From Gammaproteobacteria bacterium (GTDB lineage Bacteria; Pseudomonadota; Gammaproteobacteria; Steroidobacterales; Steroidobacteraceae): a stretch of DNA of 9,486 bases. This document shows positions 1-6,457 of the stretch, one piece after another (positions within the stretch are counted from its first letter, which is position 1; each line of letters begins with the position of its first letter). The notes below the pieces were generated by a model. That model did not search any database. It saw only the letters and a program-made list of their open reading frames with translations, and was not told where the DNA came from. Made by a program: the position numbers and the translations under genes. Location: positions 7,106 through 16,591 of the forward strand of contig PMMB01000147.1 of the NCBI GenBank assembly GCA_003165495.1, given 5' to 3'.

Positions 1-441
1 CTCGACGCCGGGCCCGAGGTTGAGCTGCATGTGCCTGTGCTGATCCCCGAGGATTATGTCCCCGATGTGCATTTGCGCCTGGTCCTCTACAAACGCATCG
101 CCGGCACGCCATCGCGCGAAGAGCTCGACGAATTGAAAGCCGAGATGATCGACCGCTTCGGGCCGATGCCGGAGTATGCACAATCGCTATTTCGCGCAGC
201 GCGGCTCAAGTTGCGCGCCGCGGAATTGGGAATACGCAAGATAGACGCCGGCGCCAGCAGCGGCTATTTCACCTTCGAGGAAACGAACAAGGTCGACGCG
301 AAACGCGTACTCAAATTGATTCAAGGAAGACCGAAGGAATATCGTCTCGACGGTCCGCTGAAATTGCGCTTCATCCACGACGCGCGCACCGAAGAGAAAC
401 TGTTCACCCGCATCGAACAATTGGTCGAACAACTCACATAA
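1..441 (+). CDS. mfd: Transcription-repair coupling factor Mfd, C-terminal end (partial)
   Basis: The frame is open from the first base and ends at TAA 439-441, giving the last 146 residues of a protein that is normally about 1,150 residues long; the start lies left of the window. The residues resemble the C-terminal TRCF domain (D7) of Mfd: a PEDYVPDVHLRLVLYKRIA stretch, then ELKAEMIDRFGPMPE, then LGIRKID, YRLDGPLKLRF and a helical tail. The E. coli protein has the same order (PDDFIPDVNTRLSFYKRIA, LIDRFG, LGIRKLE, YRLDG). Mfd is a cytoplasmic ATP-dependent translocase that removes stalled RNA polymerase at DNA lesions and recruits UvrA; the D7 domain holds the UvrA-binding surface in an autoinhibited state. 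The helicase motifs and the RNA polymerase-interacting domain are outside the window. The gene converges on the DUF1993 gene across a 69-base gap. Identification is secure; nothing odd is seen in the part present. Confidence 0.95.
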   Translation, partial: LDAGPEVELHVPVLIPEDYVPDVHLRLVLYKRIAGTPSREELDELKAEMIDRFGPMPEYAQSLFRAARLKLRAAELGIRKIDAGASSGYFTFEETNKVDAKRVLKLIQGRPKEYRLDGPLKLRFIHDARTEEKLFTRIEQLVEQLT

Positions 442-457
442 ACGGCGCGATCGACAG

Positions 458-477
458 CGCCGGCGCGGCCGCCGGCG
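458..477. terminator. GC-rich hairpin between convergent mfd and DUF1993 genes
   Basis: An 8-base arm CGCCGGCG (458-465) is repeated at 470-477. The arm is its own reverse complement, so the two copies form a perfect 8-bp stem around the loop CGGC. A second dyad lies just downstream: GCGAGCG (475-481) with CGCTCGC (497-503). Neither is followed by a run of T on either strand, so this is not a textbook intrinsic terminator. It may still end transcription or protect 3' ends for the two genes that meet here. The structure is directly visible; the function is inferred from position. Confidence 0.35.
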
Positions 478-510
478 AGCGTACTCACCGGACGGCCGCT
501 CGCTGCACCG

Positions 511-1020
511 CTACTGAATCGCCCCGAGAAAGTCGCCTTTGCCGACTTCGACGCCGGCTTTGCGCAGCAACGCGTACACGATGGTGGCATGGAAGTAGAA
601 ATTCGGGAGCACGAAGTCGGTCAAATACGCCTTACCCGTGAATTTCCACGAGCTGTTCGGGAACTTGATTTCAATGCTGCGGTTTTCTGCGTCTTTCAGC
701 TGGGCCGCGGTCACCGACTTCAGGAAATCCACTGTTTTCGCGATTCGCGCCTTCAGATCGGCAAAAGTCACTTCCGTATCTTCGTGTTTCGGCACCTCGA
801 TCCCCGCCAAGCGCGCCGCCGCCCCTTTGGCGGTGTCGCAAGCGATTTGCACCTGACGCACGAGCGGATGCATGTCGGGAAACAGGCGCGACTGGCCGAG
901 AACCAAGGAATCGAATTTCTTCGCCGTGGCGTGCGCCGACCCTTTGTCGAGAATAGCGGACAAATTCGTCAAACCGCGTGTCAAAACCGGAATCGAAAAA
1001 TCGTATATGGAAATCGACAT
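511..1020 (-). CDS. DUF1993 family protein (DinB-like helical fold)
   Basis: This gene encodes 169 residues. The ATG at 1020 is preceded by AAGGAG about 7 bases upstream, a strong ribosome-binding site that fixes the start. The protein matches my recollection of the DUF1993 family in full length (about 165-170 residues): N-terminal MSISIYDFSIPVLTRGLTNL, a middle RLFPDMHPLVRQVQ segment, and the conserved C-terminal run FTGKAYLTDFVLPNFYFHA followed by ending LLRKAGVEVGKGDFLG. The family is predicted to be an all-helical bundle related to DinB/YfiT proteins. No signal peptide or membrane segment is visible, so it is probably cytoplasmic. His51 and His144 could be metal ligands by analogy with DinB, but I cannot show this, and no biochemical role is known to me. 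It is transcribed away from the DUF938 methyltransferase and toward mfd as a single-gene unit. Confidence 0.88.
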   Translation of the reverse strand: MSISIYDFSIPVLTRGLTNLSAILDKGSAHATAKKFDSLVLGQSRLFPDMHPLVRQVQIACDTAKGAAARLAGIEVPKHEDTEVTFADLKARIAKTVDFLKSVTAAQLKDAENRSIEIKFPNSSWKFTGKAYLTDFVLPNFYFHATIVYALLRKAGVEVGKGDFLGAIQ

Positions 1021-1128
1021 CGACCTCTCCTTCGTATGCCCTCAACCGGGACGACACTGTAGCGAAAGTTGCATCGGTTGAGTAGAAAAGGGTCCTAACG
1101 CGATTTCTATAGTAAAATCGAGGCCCGT
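1021..1128. promoter_or_regulatory. Divergent control region with a dyad around a -10-like TATAGT
   Basis: These 108 bases separate two divergently read genes and must carry at least one promoter. The clearest sign is TATAGT at 1108-1113, which resembles a sigma-70 -10 box pointing at the methyltransferase; no good -35 box is found 16-18 bases upstream. The -10-like box lies inside a dyad with arms CGATTT (1101-1106) and AAATCG (1115-1120) flanking a CTATAG core. A GAGG at 1120-1123 with 5-base spacing serves the ATG at 1129. On the other strand AAGGAG precedes the DUF1993 start. The dyad could bind a dimeric repressor, but that is inference. Confidence 0.35.
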
Positions 1129-1725
1129 ATGCTTCCCCTCTCCGCAGCTTGCGAGCGCAACAAGGACCCCATCCTCGAGGTATTGCGGGTTCGCTTTGCC
1201 GACCGCGCCCAGGTTCTTGAAATCGGCAGCGGCACGGGCCAACACGCCGTGCATTTTGCTCGAGCTCTCGCACATCTGTCCTGGCACCCGACGGAGCAAT
1301 TGGCGTACCTGGCCGATTTGGCGGAGCGTGTTAAGCTCGAGGGTGGCCACAATTTGCGGCCACCTACATTGCTCGACGTCACTCAGGCCGTGTGGCCGGT
1401 ACGCAGCGTCGATGCCATGTTCACCGCCAACACCCTGCACATCATGTCATGGGCCGAAGTAATCGCCCTGTACCGGGGCGTCGGCGCAGTGCTGGCGCCG
1501 GGCGGCGTATTTTGCGTCTATGGACCGTTTCGTTACGACGGCCGGTATACCTCGGATAGCAACCAAGAATTCGATCGTATGCTGCAAGAGCGCGACCCAC
1601 AATCTGGTTTACGCGACATTCAGGCCATCACCGCGCTGGCCGAGCAGTACGGTCTAATATTGGACGCGGATCACGACTTGCCGGCGAACAACCGACTGGT
1701 GGTGTTCACCAAAGAGCCTGGCTAG
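1129..1725 (+). CDS. DUF938 family SAM-dependent methyltransferase
   Basis: This gene encodes 198 residues from an ATG with GAGG five bases upstream. The N-terminal SAACERNKDPILEVL followed by VLEIGSGTGQHAVHFA (residues 29-44) is the hallmark of DUF938, a class I Rossmann methyltransferase family of about 200 residues related to eukaryotic METTL26. Gly33-Ser-Gly-Thr-Gly37 is the S-adenosylmethionine loop. FTANTLHIMSW (98-108) is the post-motif segment, GGVFCVYGPF (125-134) the next strand and loop, and LPANNRLVVF (184-193) the conserved C-terminal signature. The family probably acts on a small molecule in the cytoplasm, but its substrate is not known to me. The start agrees with the family, whose members begin a few residues before the AERN motif. 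The SDR gene follows 14 bases after the stop, so the two are probably cotranscribed; this may hint at a shared small-molecule pathway, which is inference only. Confidence 0.92.
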   Translation: MLPLSAACERNKDPILEVLRVRFADRAQVLEIGSGTGQHAVHFARALAHLSWHPTEQLAYLADLAERVKLEGGHNLRPPTLLDVTQAVWPVRSVDAMFTANTLHIMSWAEVIALYRGVGAVLAPGGVFCVYGPFRYDGRYTSDSNQEFDRMLQERDPQSGLRDIQAITALAEQYGLILDADHDLPANNRLVVFTKEPG

Positions 1726-1739
1726 GGCCGTGTAATAAC

Positions 1740-2441
1740 ATGCCCGACTTCCCCTACCGTAGCGCGCTGATCGTCGGCGCCGGACTCGGAATCAGCGCCT
1801 CGCTCGCACGGAGCCTCGCAGGACTCGGAGTGAAAATTGCCCTCGCGGCTCGCAGCGTTCAAAAGCTCGACGCGCTGGTTCGCGAAACCGGCGCGCAGGC
1901 GTTCGCGGCCGATGCCTCCGATCCTGAATCCATTGCCAAGCTCTTTGATCGGGTGACGGAGCGTATCGGCGAACCCGAGATCGTTGTTTACAACGCAGGA
2001 GCCCGTGCCCATGGTCCGCTCGCCGAGCTCGATCCGAATGCCGTGCAAAAGGCCATTGCGACTACGGCATTCGGAGGATTTCTCGTGACCCAGCAGGCGG
2101 CAAAACGCATGGTGCTCCGGGGGCACGGCGCGATCCTTTTGACCGGCGCGACGGCGAGCGTCAAAGGCTTTGCGCATTCGGCGGCGTTTGCCATGGGGAA
2201 GTTTGCGTTGCGGGGCCTTGCGCAAAGTGCGGCGCGCGAATTGGGACCTAAAGGCATCCACGTCGCGCACTTCATCATCGACGGCGCGGTGCGCGCGGCG
2301 CAGCGGCCGGACCCTGACGACAAACCCGATAGCACGCTCGACCCCGACGCGATTGCGCAAGCCTACATCGGCGTGTTGCGGCAGCCTCGCAGCGCTTGGT
2401 CGCAAGAGATTGAATTGCGTCCCTGGCTTGAACACTTCTAG
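1740..2441 (+). CDS. Atypical short-chain dehydrogenase/reductase (SDR) with FxxxK in place of YxxxK
   Basis: This gene encodes 233 residues, a normal length for a classical SDR. The Rossmann nucleotide-binding loop is VGAGLGIS (12-19), the strand-2 end AARS (36-39) suggests NADP(H) preference through Arg38, ADASD (57-61) fits the adenine-ring contact, and YNAGA (84-88) corresponds to the NNAG motif. The catalytic tetrad is abnormal: the YxxxK motif reads F150-A-M-G-K154, and the usual serine about 13 residues earlier is Ala137 (TGATAS, with Ser140 displaced). I recall relatives with the same GATAS...F...K and ELGPKGIHVAH segments, so this is probably a subgroup trait rather than a sequencing error. 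Without Tyr and Ser, normal hydride transfer with proton relay is doubtful; it may reduce by another mechanism or bind a nucleotide or ligand. The start follows the methyltransferase stop by 14 bases, with only a weak AGGG upstream, consistent with reading from the same message. The substrate is unknown. Confidence 0.88.
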   Translation: MPDFPYRSALIVGAGLGISASLARSLAGLGVKIALAARSVQKLDALVRETGAQAFAADASDPESIAKLFDRVTERIGEPEIVVYNAGARAHGPLAELDPNAVQKAIATTAFGGFLVTQQAAKRMVLRGHGAILLTGATASVKGFAHSAAFAMGKFALRGLAQSAARELGPKGIHVAHFIIDGAVRAAQRPDPDDKPDSTLDPDAIAQAYIGVLRQPRSAWSQEIELRPWLEHF

Positions 2442-2455
2442 CGACAAGGTTGGCG

Positions 2456-2475
2456 CGTTGACTATCCGATCAACG
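2456..2475. terminator. Short hairpin at the convergent junction of the SDR and GGDEF-EAL genes
   Basis: CGTTGA (2456-2461) pairs with TCAACG (2470-2475) around an 8-base loop. It sits between the SDR stop (2439-2441) and the converging response-regulator stop (2462-2464), so it overlaps the last codons of the latter. No T-run follows on either strand. Only 20 bases separate the two genes, so any shared terminator must lie here or inside a gene. The stem is weak, and termination is inferred from position alone. Confidence 0.2.
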
Positions 2476-4363
2476 ACCTCAGTCGCTGGGTGCGGGTGCC
2501 CGACGTGGTCTCGGCCGCTCGGCACAGCAGCTTATGCGCGTCGGCTGCCGGCAATGCGCGGCTAAACAGAAACCCCTGCGCCTCGTGGCAATCGTGCTCC
2601 TGCAAGAATAGCAGCTGCGGAAAGCTTTCGACGCCCTCCGCGGTCACGCTGATCCGCAACGATCGCGACATCGCAATGATCGCGGCGGCAATCGCCCGAT
2701 CGTCGCCGCAGTCGATGAGACTGGTCATGAATGACCGATCGATTTTTAAGCGGTCGACGGCAAAATGCCGCAGCCGACCAAAGCTCGAATAGCCCGTCCC
2801 GAAGTCATCGATGGCCAGCATCACGCCTTGCCCTTTCAATTGCGCCAGTGCCTGCTCGGCCCACGCCTCGTCCTTCATGACCACCGATTCGGTGATTTCC
2901 AGTTCGAGCATCGACGCTTCGATTCCGGTCTCCTTGATGATGGCGGCCACCAACAGCGGAAAGTCCTTGAGCACGAATTGCTGCCCCGAGACGTTGACTG
3001 CCATGCGACCGATAGGCAACCCTTCGTCGGCCCAGCTTTTTGCCTGCAGGCACGCATTGCGCAGCACCCATTCCCCTATACCCAAGATCAAACCCGTCTC
3101 CTCGGCCACGGGAATGAACTCCGCGGGCGGCACGACGCCCAATTCGTCGTTTGTCCAGCGCAGCAAAGCCTCCATTCCAGAAACGCTTCCCGTGCGTACG
3201 TCGAATTGCGGCTGATAGTGCAAGGTGAACTCGCCGCGCTCCAAGGCGCCGCGCAATTTGGCTTCCAGCGTGAAACGATGCAGCGCCGCGTCGTTCATCG
3301 AGGCATCGAAAAACGCAAACATGCCGGGGCCCTTTCGCTTGGCGAAATACATGGCAAGGTCCGCATTGCGCAACAATACATCCACCTCCACGCCATCCCC
3401 GGGGAACATCGCAATGCCGACGCTCGGCGTAACGACCAATGTGTGCAGCGCGAGGCGCATCGGTTCTTGAAGCTCGGCAATGAGCCGCCCTGCGACCGCG
3501 GCCGCATCGTCCGCGGAGCGTATGTTCGGCAATGTCACGATGAATTCATCGCCGCCAAGGCGCGCGATATGACTCGATCGAGAGCTGGACGACTCCTCCG
3601 CCGTGCCGTTGGAGCGCAATGAGCTGCGCAAGCGCGCCGCGACCAGACATAGCAGTTCGTCGCCCACCGCATGACCCAGCGTGTCGTTGACTCTCTTGAA
3701 ATTGTCGAGATCCAGGTACAGCACCGCCAGCATTCGCTGATGTTGCTTGGCCGCCGCCAGCGCGCTGCTCAAACGATTTCGCGACTGTTCTCTATTCGGC
3801 AGTCCGGTCAAAGCATCGAAATACGCCAACTTCACTATGCGATGCTCCGAGCGCCATTTGCTGGCCAGCGAAATCGTCATCTGCCGAATTTCATGCGGGT
3901 GGAAGGGTTTTTGCAGATAGGAGAGCTTCTCTTCCGGCGGAACCATTCCCCCGATATCGCGTGGGTCGACGTCCGAATAGGCCGTGCACACGACGATTTC
4001 GATGGCAGGATCGAGTTCCCGAATGCGCGCCGCGGCCCAAACACCGTCGGGACCCGGCGGCATTCGCATATCCAGAAACGCCACCGCAAAAGGATCGTCG
4101 GCGCCAATCGCATCGCGCACGGCCGCAACGGCAGCCTCCGCTCCCTCGCAGAAAACCGGCGTGAATGTCGTTTCGCTGGGCGAGAGAGTTTTCGCCAATT
4201 GATCCGGCGCATTTTTACTGAAGAGCCGCTCGCGCAAATTATGGAACACGGCGGTTTCGCTGCTCATATCGGTATCGAGCAGGATCTGCCGATAGGCGTC
4301 GCGGACTTCGGCTTCATCGTCGGCGATGAGCACGCGAATCGGCAATCTCTTTTTGTCGGACAC
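2462..4363 (-). CDS. Response regulator with GGDEF and EAL domains (cyclic di-GMP turnover)
   Basis: This gene encodes 633 residues from GTG 4363, chosen because GAGG stands 6 bases upstream; an in-frame GTG at 4375 (637 residues) is possible with a poorer site. The receiver domain (about 9-165) has acidic Asp15/Asp16, phosphoacceptor Asp98 in FLDMRMPPGPDG, Thr127 and Lys152, with an extra 35-40 residues between its first helix and second strand. The GGDEF domain (about 178-350) has DALTGLPNR, YLDLDNFKRVND and intact GGDEF at 270-274, so diguanylate cyclase activity is expected; a Ser-rich insertion replaces the inhibitory RxxD site. The EAL domain (about 360-610) keeps the phosphodiesterase set: Glu398 of EAL, Asn457, Glu489, Asp519-Asp520 in DDFGTGYSS, Lys540, Glu576 and Gln596. 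It is therefore a cytoplasmic regulator that could both make and break cyclic di-GMP, phosphorylated most likely by the kinase encoded immediately upstream. The net direction of activity cannot be read from sequence. Confidence 0.96.
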   Translation of the reverse strand: MSDKKRLPIRVLIADDEAEVRDAYRQILLDTDMSSETAVFHNLRERLFSKNAPDQLAKTLSPSETTFTPVFCEGAEAAVAAVRDAIGADDPFAVAFLDMRMPPGPDGVWAAARIRELDPAIEIVVCTAYSDVDPRDIGGMVPPEEKLSYLQKPFHPHEIRQMTISLASKWRSEHRIVKLAYFDALTGLPNREQSRNRLSSALAAAKQHQRMLAVLYLDLDNFKRVNDTLGHAVGDELLCLVAARLRSSLRSNGTAEESSSSRSSHIARLGGDEFIVTLPNIRSADDAAAVAGRLIAELQEPMRLALHTLVVTPSVGIAMFPGDGVEVDVLLRNADLAMYFAKRKGPGMFAFFDASMNDAALHRFTLEAKLRGALERGEFTLHYQPQFDVRTGSVSGMEALLRWTNDELGVVPPAEFIPVAEETGLILGIGEWVLRNACLQAKSWADEGLPIGRMAVNVSGQQFVLKDFPLLVAAIIKETGIEASMLELEITESVVMKDEAWAEQALAQLKGQGVMLAIDDFGTGYSSFGRLRHFAVDRLKIDRSFMTSLIDCGDDRAIAAAIIAMSRSLRISVTAEGVESFPQLLFLQEHDCHEAQGFLFSRALPAADAHKLLCRAAETTSGTRTQRLRSLIG

Positions 4364-4381
4364 AGGCAACCTCACTTACTT

Positions 4382-6247
4382 CTAAGCATTCGAGAGACTT
4401 TCGCGAACCGGCAGCGGCAACATCAAATGCATCGACGCGCCCAAACCCGGACCGTCGCTTGCCGCCCAAATTCGGCCGCCCAACGCGCCGATCGCGTTGG
4501 CGCACCAATGCAGACCGATACCGTAGTTGGTTTCGCGGGATTTGGTGGAGAACCCTTTATCGAAAACGCGCTGCAGATTATCGGCCGCGATTCCTACGCC
4601 GTCGTCCTTGCAGTGCAAATGCAACTGGTCGCTGTCGGTATAGCTTATGATTTCGGCGGCAAAATGCAGCACGCCTTTGTCCCGCCCCGCATCCCGCACG
4701 GCGTCGGCGGCATTGATGATCAGATTCTGCAGGATCAGTCGCAACACCGTTCGCGCCACCTGCACGGCTCCCACCTTTCGCAATGACTCATCGGTGTCCA
4801 CGATCAGCCGCTGGCGGTAGATATCGGGTACGATTTCCAATGTCTGCGCGACGAGATCGGGAAGGCGCACCGACTCGATCACATGCTCGTTTTGCGTGGA
4901 GCGCATGAGTTCGCTCAGCGCTGTTTGAACGATGGCGGCTTGCCGCTGCACCACGTCGACGTCGCTCTGCGCATCCTTGACGCTGGCCGCCAATTCCCGG
5001 CACGCCAGACGCAGAAATTCTTCTAGATCCGCACGCCGCGCGGTCGGCCTGCCTAAGGATGCCTGGTTTTCTTTGGCGAGTTCCGCGAATGCGAGATCCA
5101 CATCGCCGGCCGGTGCATTGCGCAGGCGGTCGCCGAGCTTCGAGAGTCTGACGCCGAGCGGCGTCATGGCGTTCCCAAGGTTGTGCAGCACACCCTTGGC
5201 AAGTTCCGCAAATCCGGCCTGGAACGACTGATCGACGAGTTGCCGTCGCGAGTCCGCCACGCGCTCGACCATCCGGTCGAACTCCCGCGCTAGCCTCGCG
5301 ATCTCATCCTGTCCCGGAAGATCCAGGCGGCCCGTCAAGTCCGTGCCCGTAGCCATAGCCACGGCATGTCGCGTCACGCGGGCCAGGGGCTTGAGAACGA
5401 TGCGATTGAGCGCCACCACCAGGAGCAGCAATACGGTGATCGCCGCACCGATCAAGTACAGCGAGGCGTAGGTCACAGCCCCTTGACCGCGTGCGGTGAT
5501 CCTTCGCGGAACCTCGACGCGGAAGCTCATCAGCGGCCGGCCATAGATATCCGTGAAGGGCCTGAAGACCTGTGTCGACGTGTCGGTCTCGGCGATCTCC
5601 TCGCCGCCGGTGGACGGGCGATCCAGCAGCAACGTGAGGGCCGCCTGCGCCTGCGCGCCGATCATTTGTACTTGAAGCGGCGTAAGCAGCCTGCCCATGA
5701 CCACCATTCCCAAGGGCTGTCCGCCGCCGCTGCCGTCAAGCACGGGCGCGGCGGCAATCATCATGACGCCCCTATTGGTGCGCAGCAGTCCTCTCGCCGG
5801 TTTGCCGTCCAGCAAGTTCTTGCGCCACGGAAAATCCTCCGGTAATGCCTTGCGCGCCGCCAGATCGAGATCCAGCGGCTCACCGGTATCGAAAATCTTG
5901 GCGCTGGACAACAGGTAGCCGCCGTTCATATCGACGATGAGCAGCGCGTTCGCTTTGAGTTGCTTCATCGTTGCGGGAGTGACGTTGAGGTTCACGAATT
6001 CCGCATTCGGCGATTGCATGAATTGATACGCGTCGGCCCAGTTGCCCCAGTCCCCGGCCATCGATTCCAAACTCTCGAGAGTCGAGTCGAGCGCATAGCT
6101 GATGCGCTTCATCGACGTCTGTGCGTCTTCCCGCTCGAGCTCGGCAAAACTCGGCATCAGCACCTGTTTTTGGACGGCGATCTCGAGGAGGATCAGGACC
6201 GCAAAAAGCAGCGCCAACAGCGAGATCATTTTGCTACGGATATTCAT
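4382..6247 (-). CDS. Membrane sensor histidine kinase with CHASE4 and HAMP domains
   Basis: This gene encodes 621 residues from ATG 6247, which has AAAGGG just upstream and puts the first membrane segment (about residues 8-24) right at the N-terminus, as in related sensors. The frame stays open upstream to GTG 6346 (654 residues), but that start lacks a ribosome-binding site. A periplasmic sensor of about 230 residues follows, with the WGNWADAY signature (67-74) typical of CHASE4, then a second membrane segment (about 258-281), a HAMP linker (about 282-335, with DEIARLAREFDRM), a dimerisation helix with putative phospho-His355 in GVLHNLGNAMTPL, and a GHKL ATPase: N-box Asn508/Asn512, DDGVGI (548-553), FDKGFSTK (562-569) and YGIGLH (575-580). 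The stretch between His355 and the N-box is about 155 residues, longer than in ordinary HisKA kinases. The response-regulator gene follows within 20 bases, so it is the likely partner. The ligand is unknown. Confidence 0.94.
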   Translation of the reverse strand: MNIRSKMISLLALLFAVLILLEIAVQKQVLMPSFAELEREDAQTSMKRISYALDSTLESLESMAGDWGNWADAYQFMQSPNAEFVNLNVTPATMKQLKANALLIVDMNGGYLLSSAKIFDTGEPLDLDLAARKALPEDFPWRKNLLDGKPARGLLRTNRGVMMIAAAPVLDGSGGGQPLGMVVMGRLLTPLQVQMIGAQAQAALTLLLDRPSTGGEEIAETDTSTQVFRPFTDIYGRPLMSFRVEVPRRITARGQGAVTYASLYLIGAAITVLLLLVVALNRIVLKPLARVTRHAVAMATGTDLTGRLDLPGQDEIARLAREFDRMVERVADSRRQLVDQSFQAGFAELAKGVLHNLGNAMTPLGVRLSKLGDRLRNAPAGDVDLAFAELAKENQASLGRPTARRADLEEFLRLACRELAASVKDAQSDVDVVQRQAAIVQTALSELMRSTQNEHVIESVRLPDLVAQTLEIVPDIYRQRLIVDTDESLRKVGAVQVARTVLRLILQNLIINAADAVRDAGRDKGVLHFAAEIISYTDSDQLHLHCKDDGVGIAADNLQRVFDKGFSTKSRETNYGIGLHWCANAIGALGGRIWAASDGPGLGASMHLMLPLPVRESLSNA

Positions 6248-6340
6248 TTTCCCTTTCGTATCAGAAATCTTGCTGCTGCGCCGTGCGGCTTTCATAGTTC
6301 GGATAGAGCGCGGCGCGAACAGCGCCGGGAATGAGACATG

Positions 6341-6360
6341 TTTCACGAACGTGCGCGAAA
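6341..6360. repeat. Imperfect 20-base palindrome, possible operator
   Basis: Reading both strands from 6341 to 6360, 16 of 20 positions match the reverse complement; the outer arms are TTTC and GAAA, with inner CG and ACGT-like matches. The site is 94 bases upstream of the kinase ATG and 97 bases past the ddaH stop codon on the transcribed strand. Length and symmetry fit a site for a dimeric helix-turn-helix regulator. I do not recognise the motif, and no regulator gene lies beside it. Confidence 0.3.
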
Positions 6361-6433
6361 GCAGCAGCCGATAAGACCGCTCGATTGGAACGGCCGTGTC
6401 GCACTCTGCCGCGTTATTTCACGCCAAGAAATG

Positions 6434-6452
6434 GAACACTTATGTTAAGTTC
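6434..6452. repeat. Small AT-rich inverted repeat just after the ddaH stop
   Basis: GAAC (6434-6437), TTA (6440-6442) and TAAGTTC (6446-6452) form seven base pairs with a two-base bulge and a TGT loop. It begins five bases beyond the ddaH stop codon in the transcribed direction. It is AT-rich compared with its surroundings. It could be part of a weak terminator or a binding site; no T-run supports termination. Confidence 0.22.
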
Positions 6453-6457
6453 AGCAC

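Larger units (their letters stand above)
6248..6457. promoter_or_regulatory. Gap upstream of the kinase gene with three dyads
   Basis: These 210 bases lie between the ddaH stop and the chosen kinase ATG. They should hold the end of the rlmD-nagZ-LOV-ddaH unit and the promoter of the kinase-regulator pair, if that pair has its own. Three dyads are visible. CGGCGC/GCGCCG with loop GAACA is at 6311-6327. An imperfect 20-base palindrome starting TTTCACG and ending GCGAAA is at 6341-6360 (16 of 20 positions symmetric). GAAC..TTA/TAAGTTC is at 6434-6452. None is followed by a T-run on the - strand. No convincing -35/-10 pair is found; a TATGAA near 6291 with a poor TTCGCG 17 bases upstream is the best candidate. 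Confidence 0.3.

Noticed and set aside
671..1273. A 200-codon - strand frame overlapping the DUF1993 and DUF938 genes
   Set aside because: It would overlap two recognised genes and their control region, and its translation shows no family features.
1722..2525. A 267-codon open frame on the - strand opposite the SDR gene
   Set aside because: The protein is rich in Arg and His with no recognisable motif, and the opposite strand has a complete SDR with clear family motifs; it is a GC-rich antisense shadow.
2765..3622. A 285-codon + strand frame inside the GGDEF-EAL gene
   Set aside because: Composition is His/Arg/Gln-rich without motifs, antisense to conserved EAL and GGDEF sequence.
3671..4786. 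A 371-codon + strand frame crossing the regulator and kinase genes
   Set aside because: It spans the junction of two well-supported - strand genes and has no domain signature or ribosome-binding site; it arises from codon bias of the true genes.
6248..6346. A longer N-terminus for the histidine kinase from GTG 6346
   Set aside because: There is no ribosome-binding site there, and it adds a basic 33-residue leader before the membrane segment; ATG 6247 has AAAGGG and fits the family.
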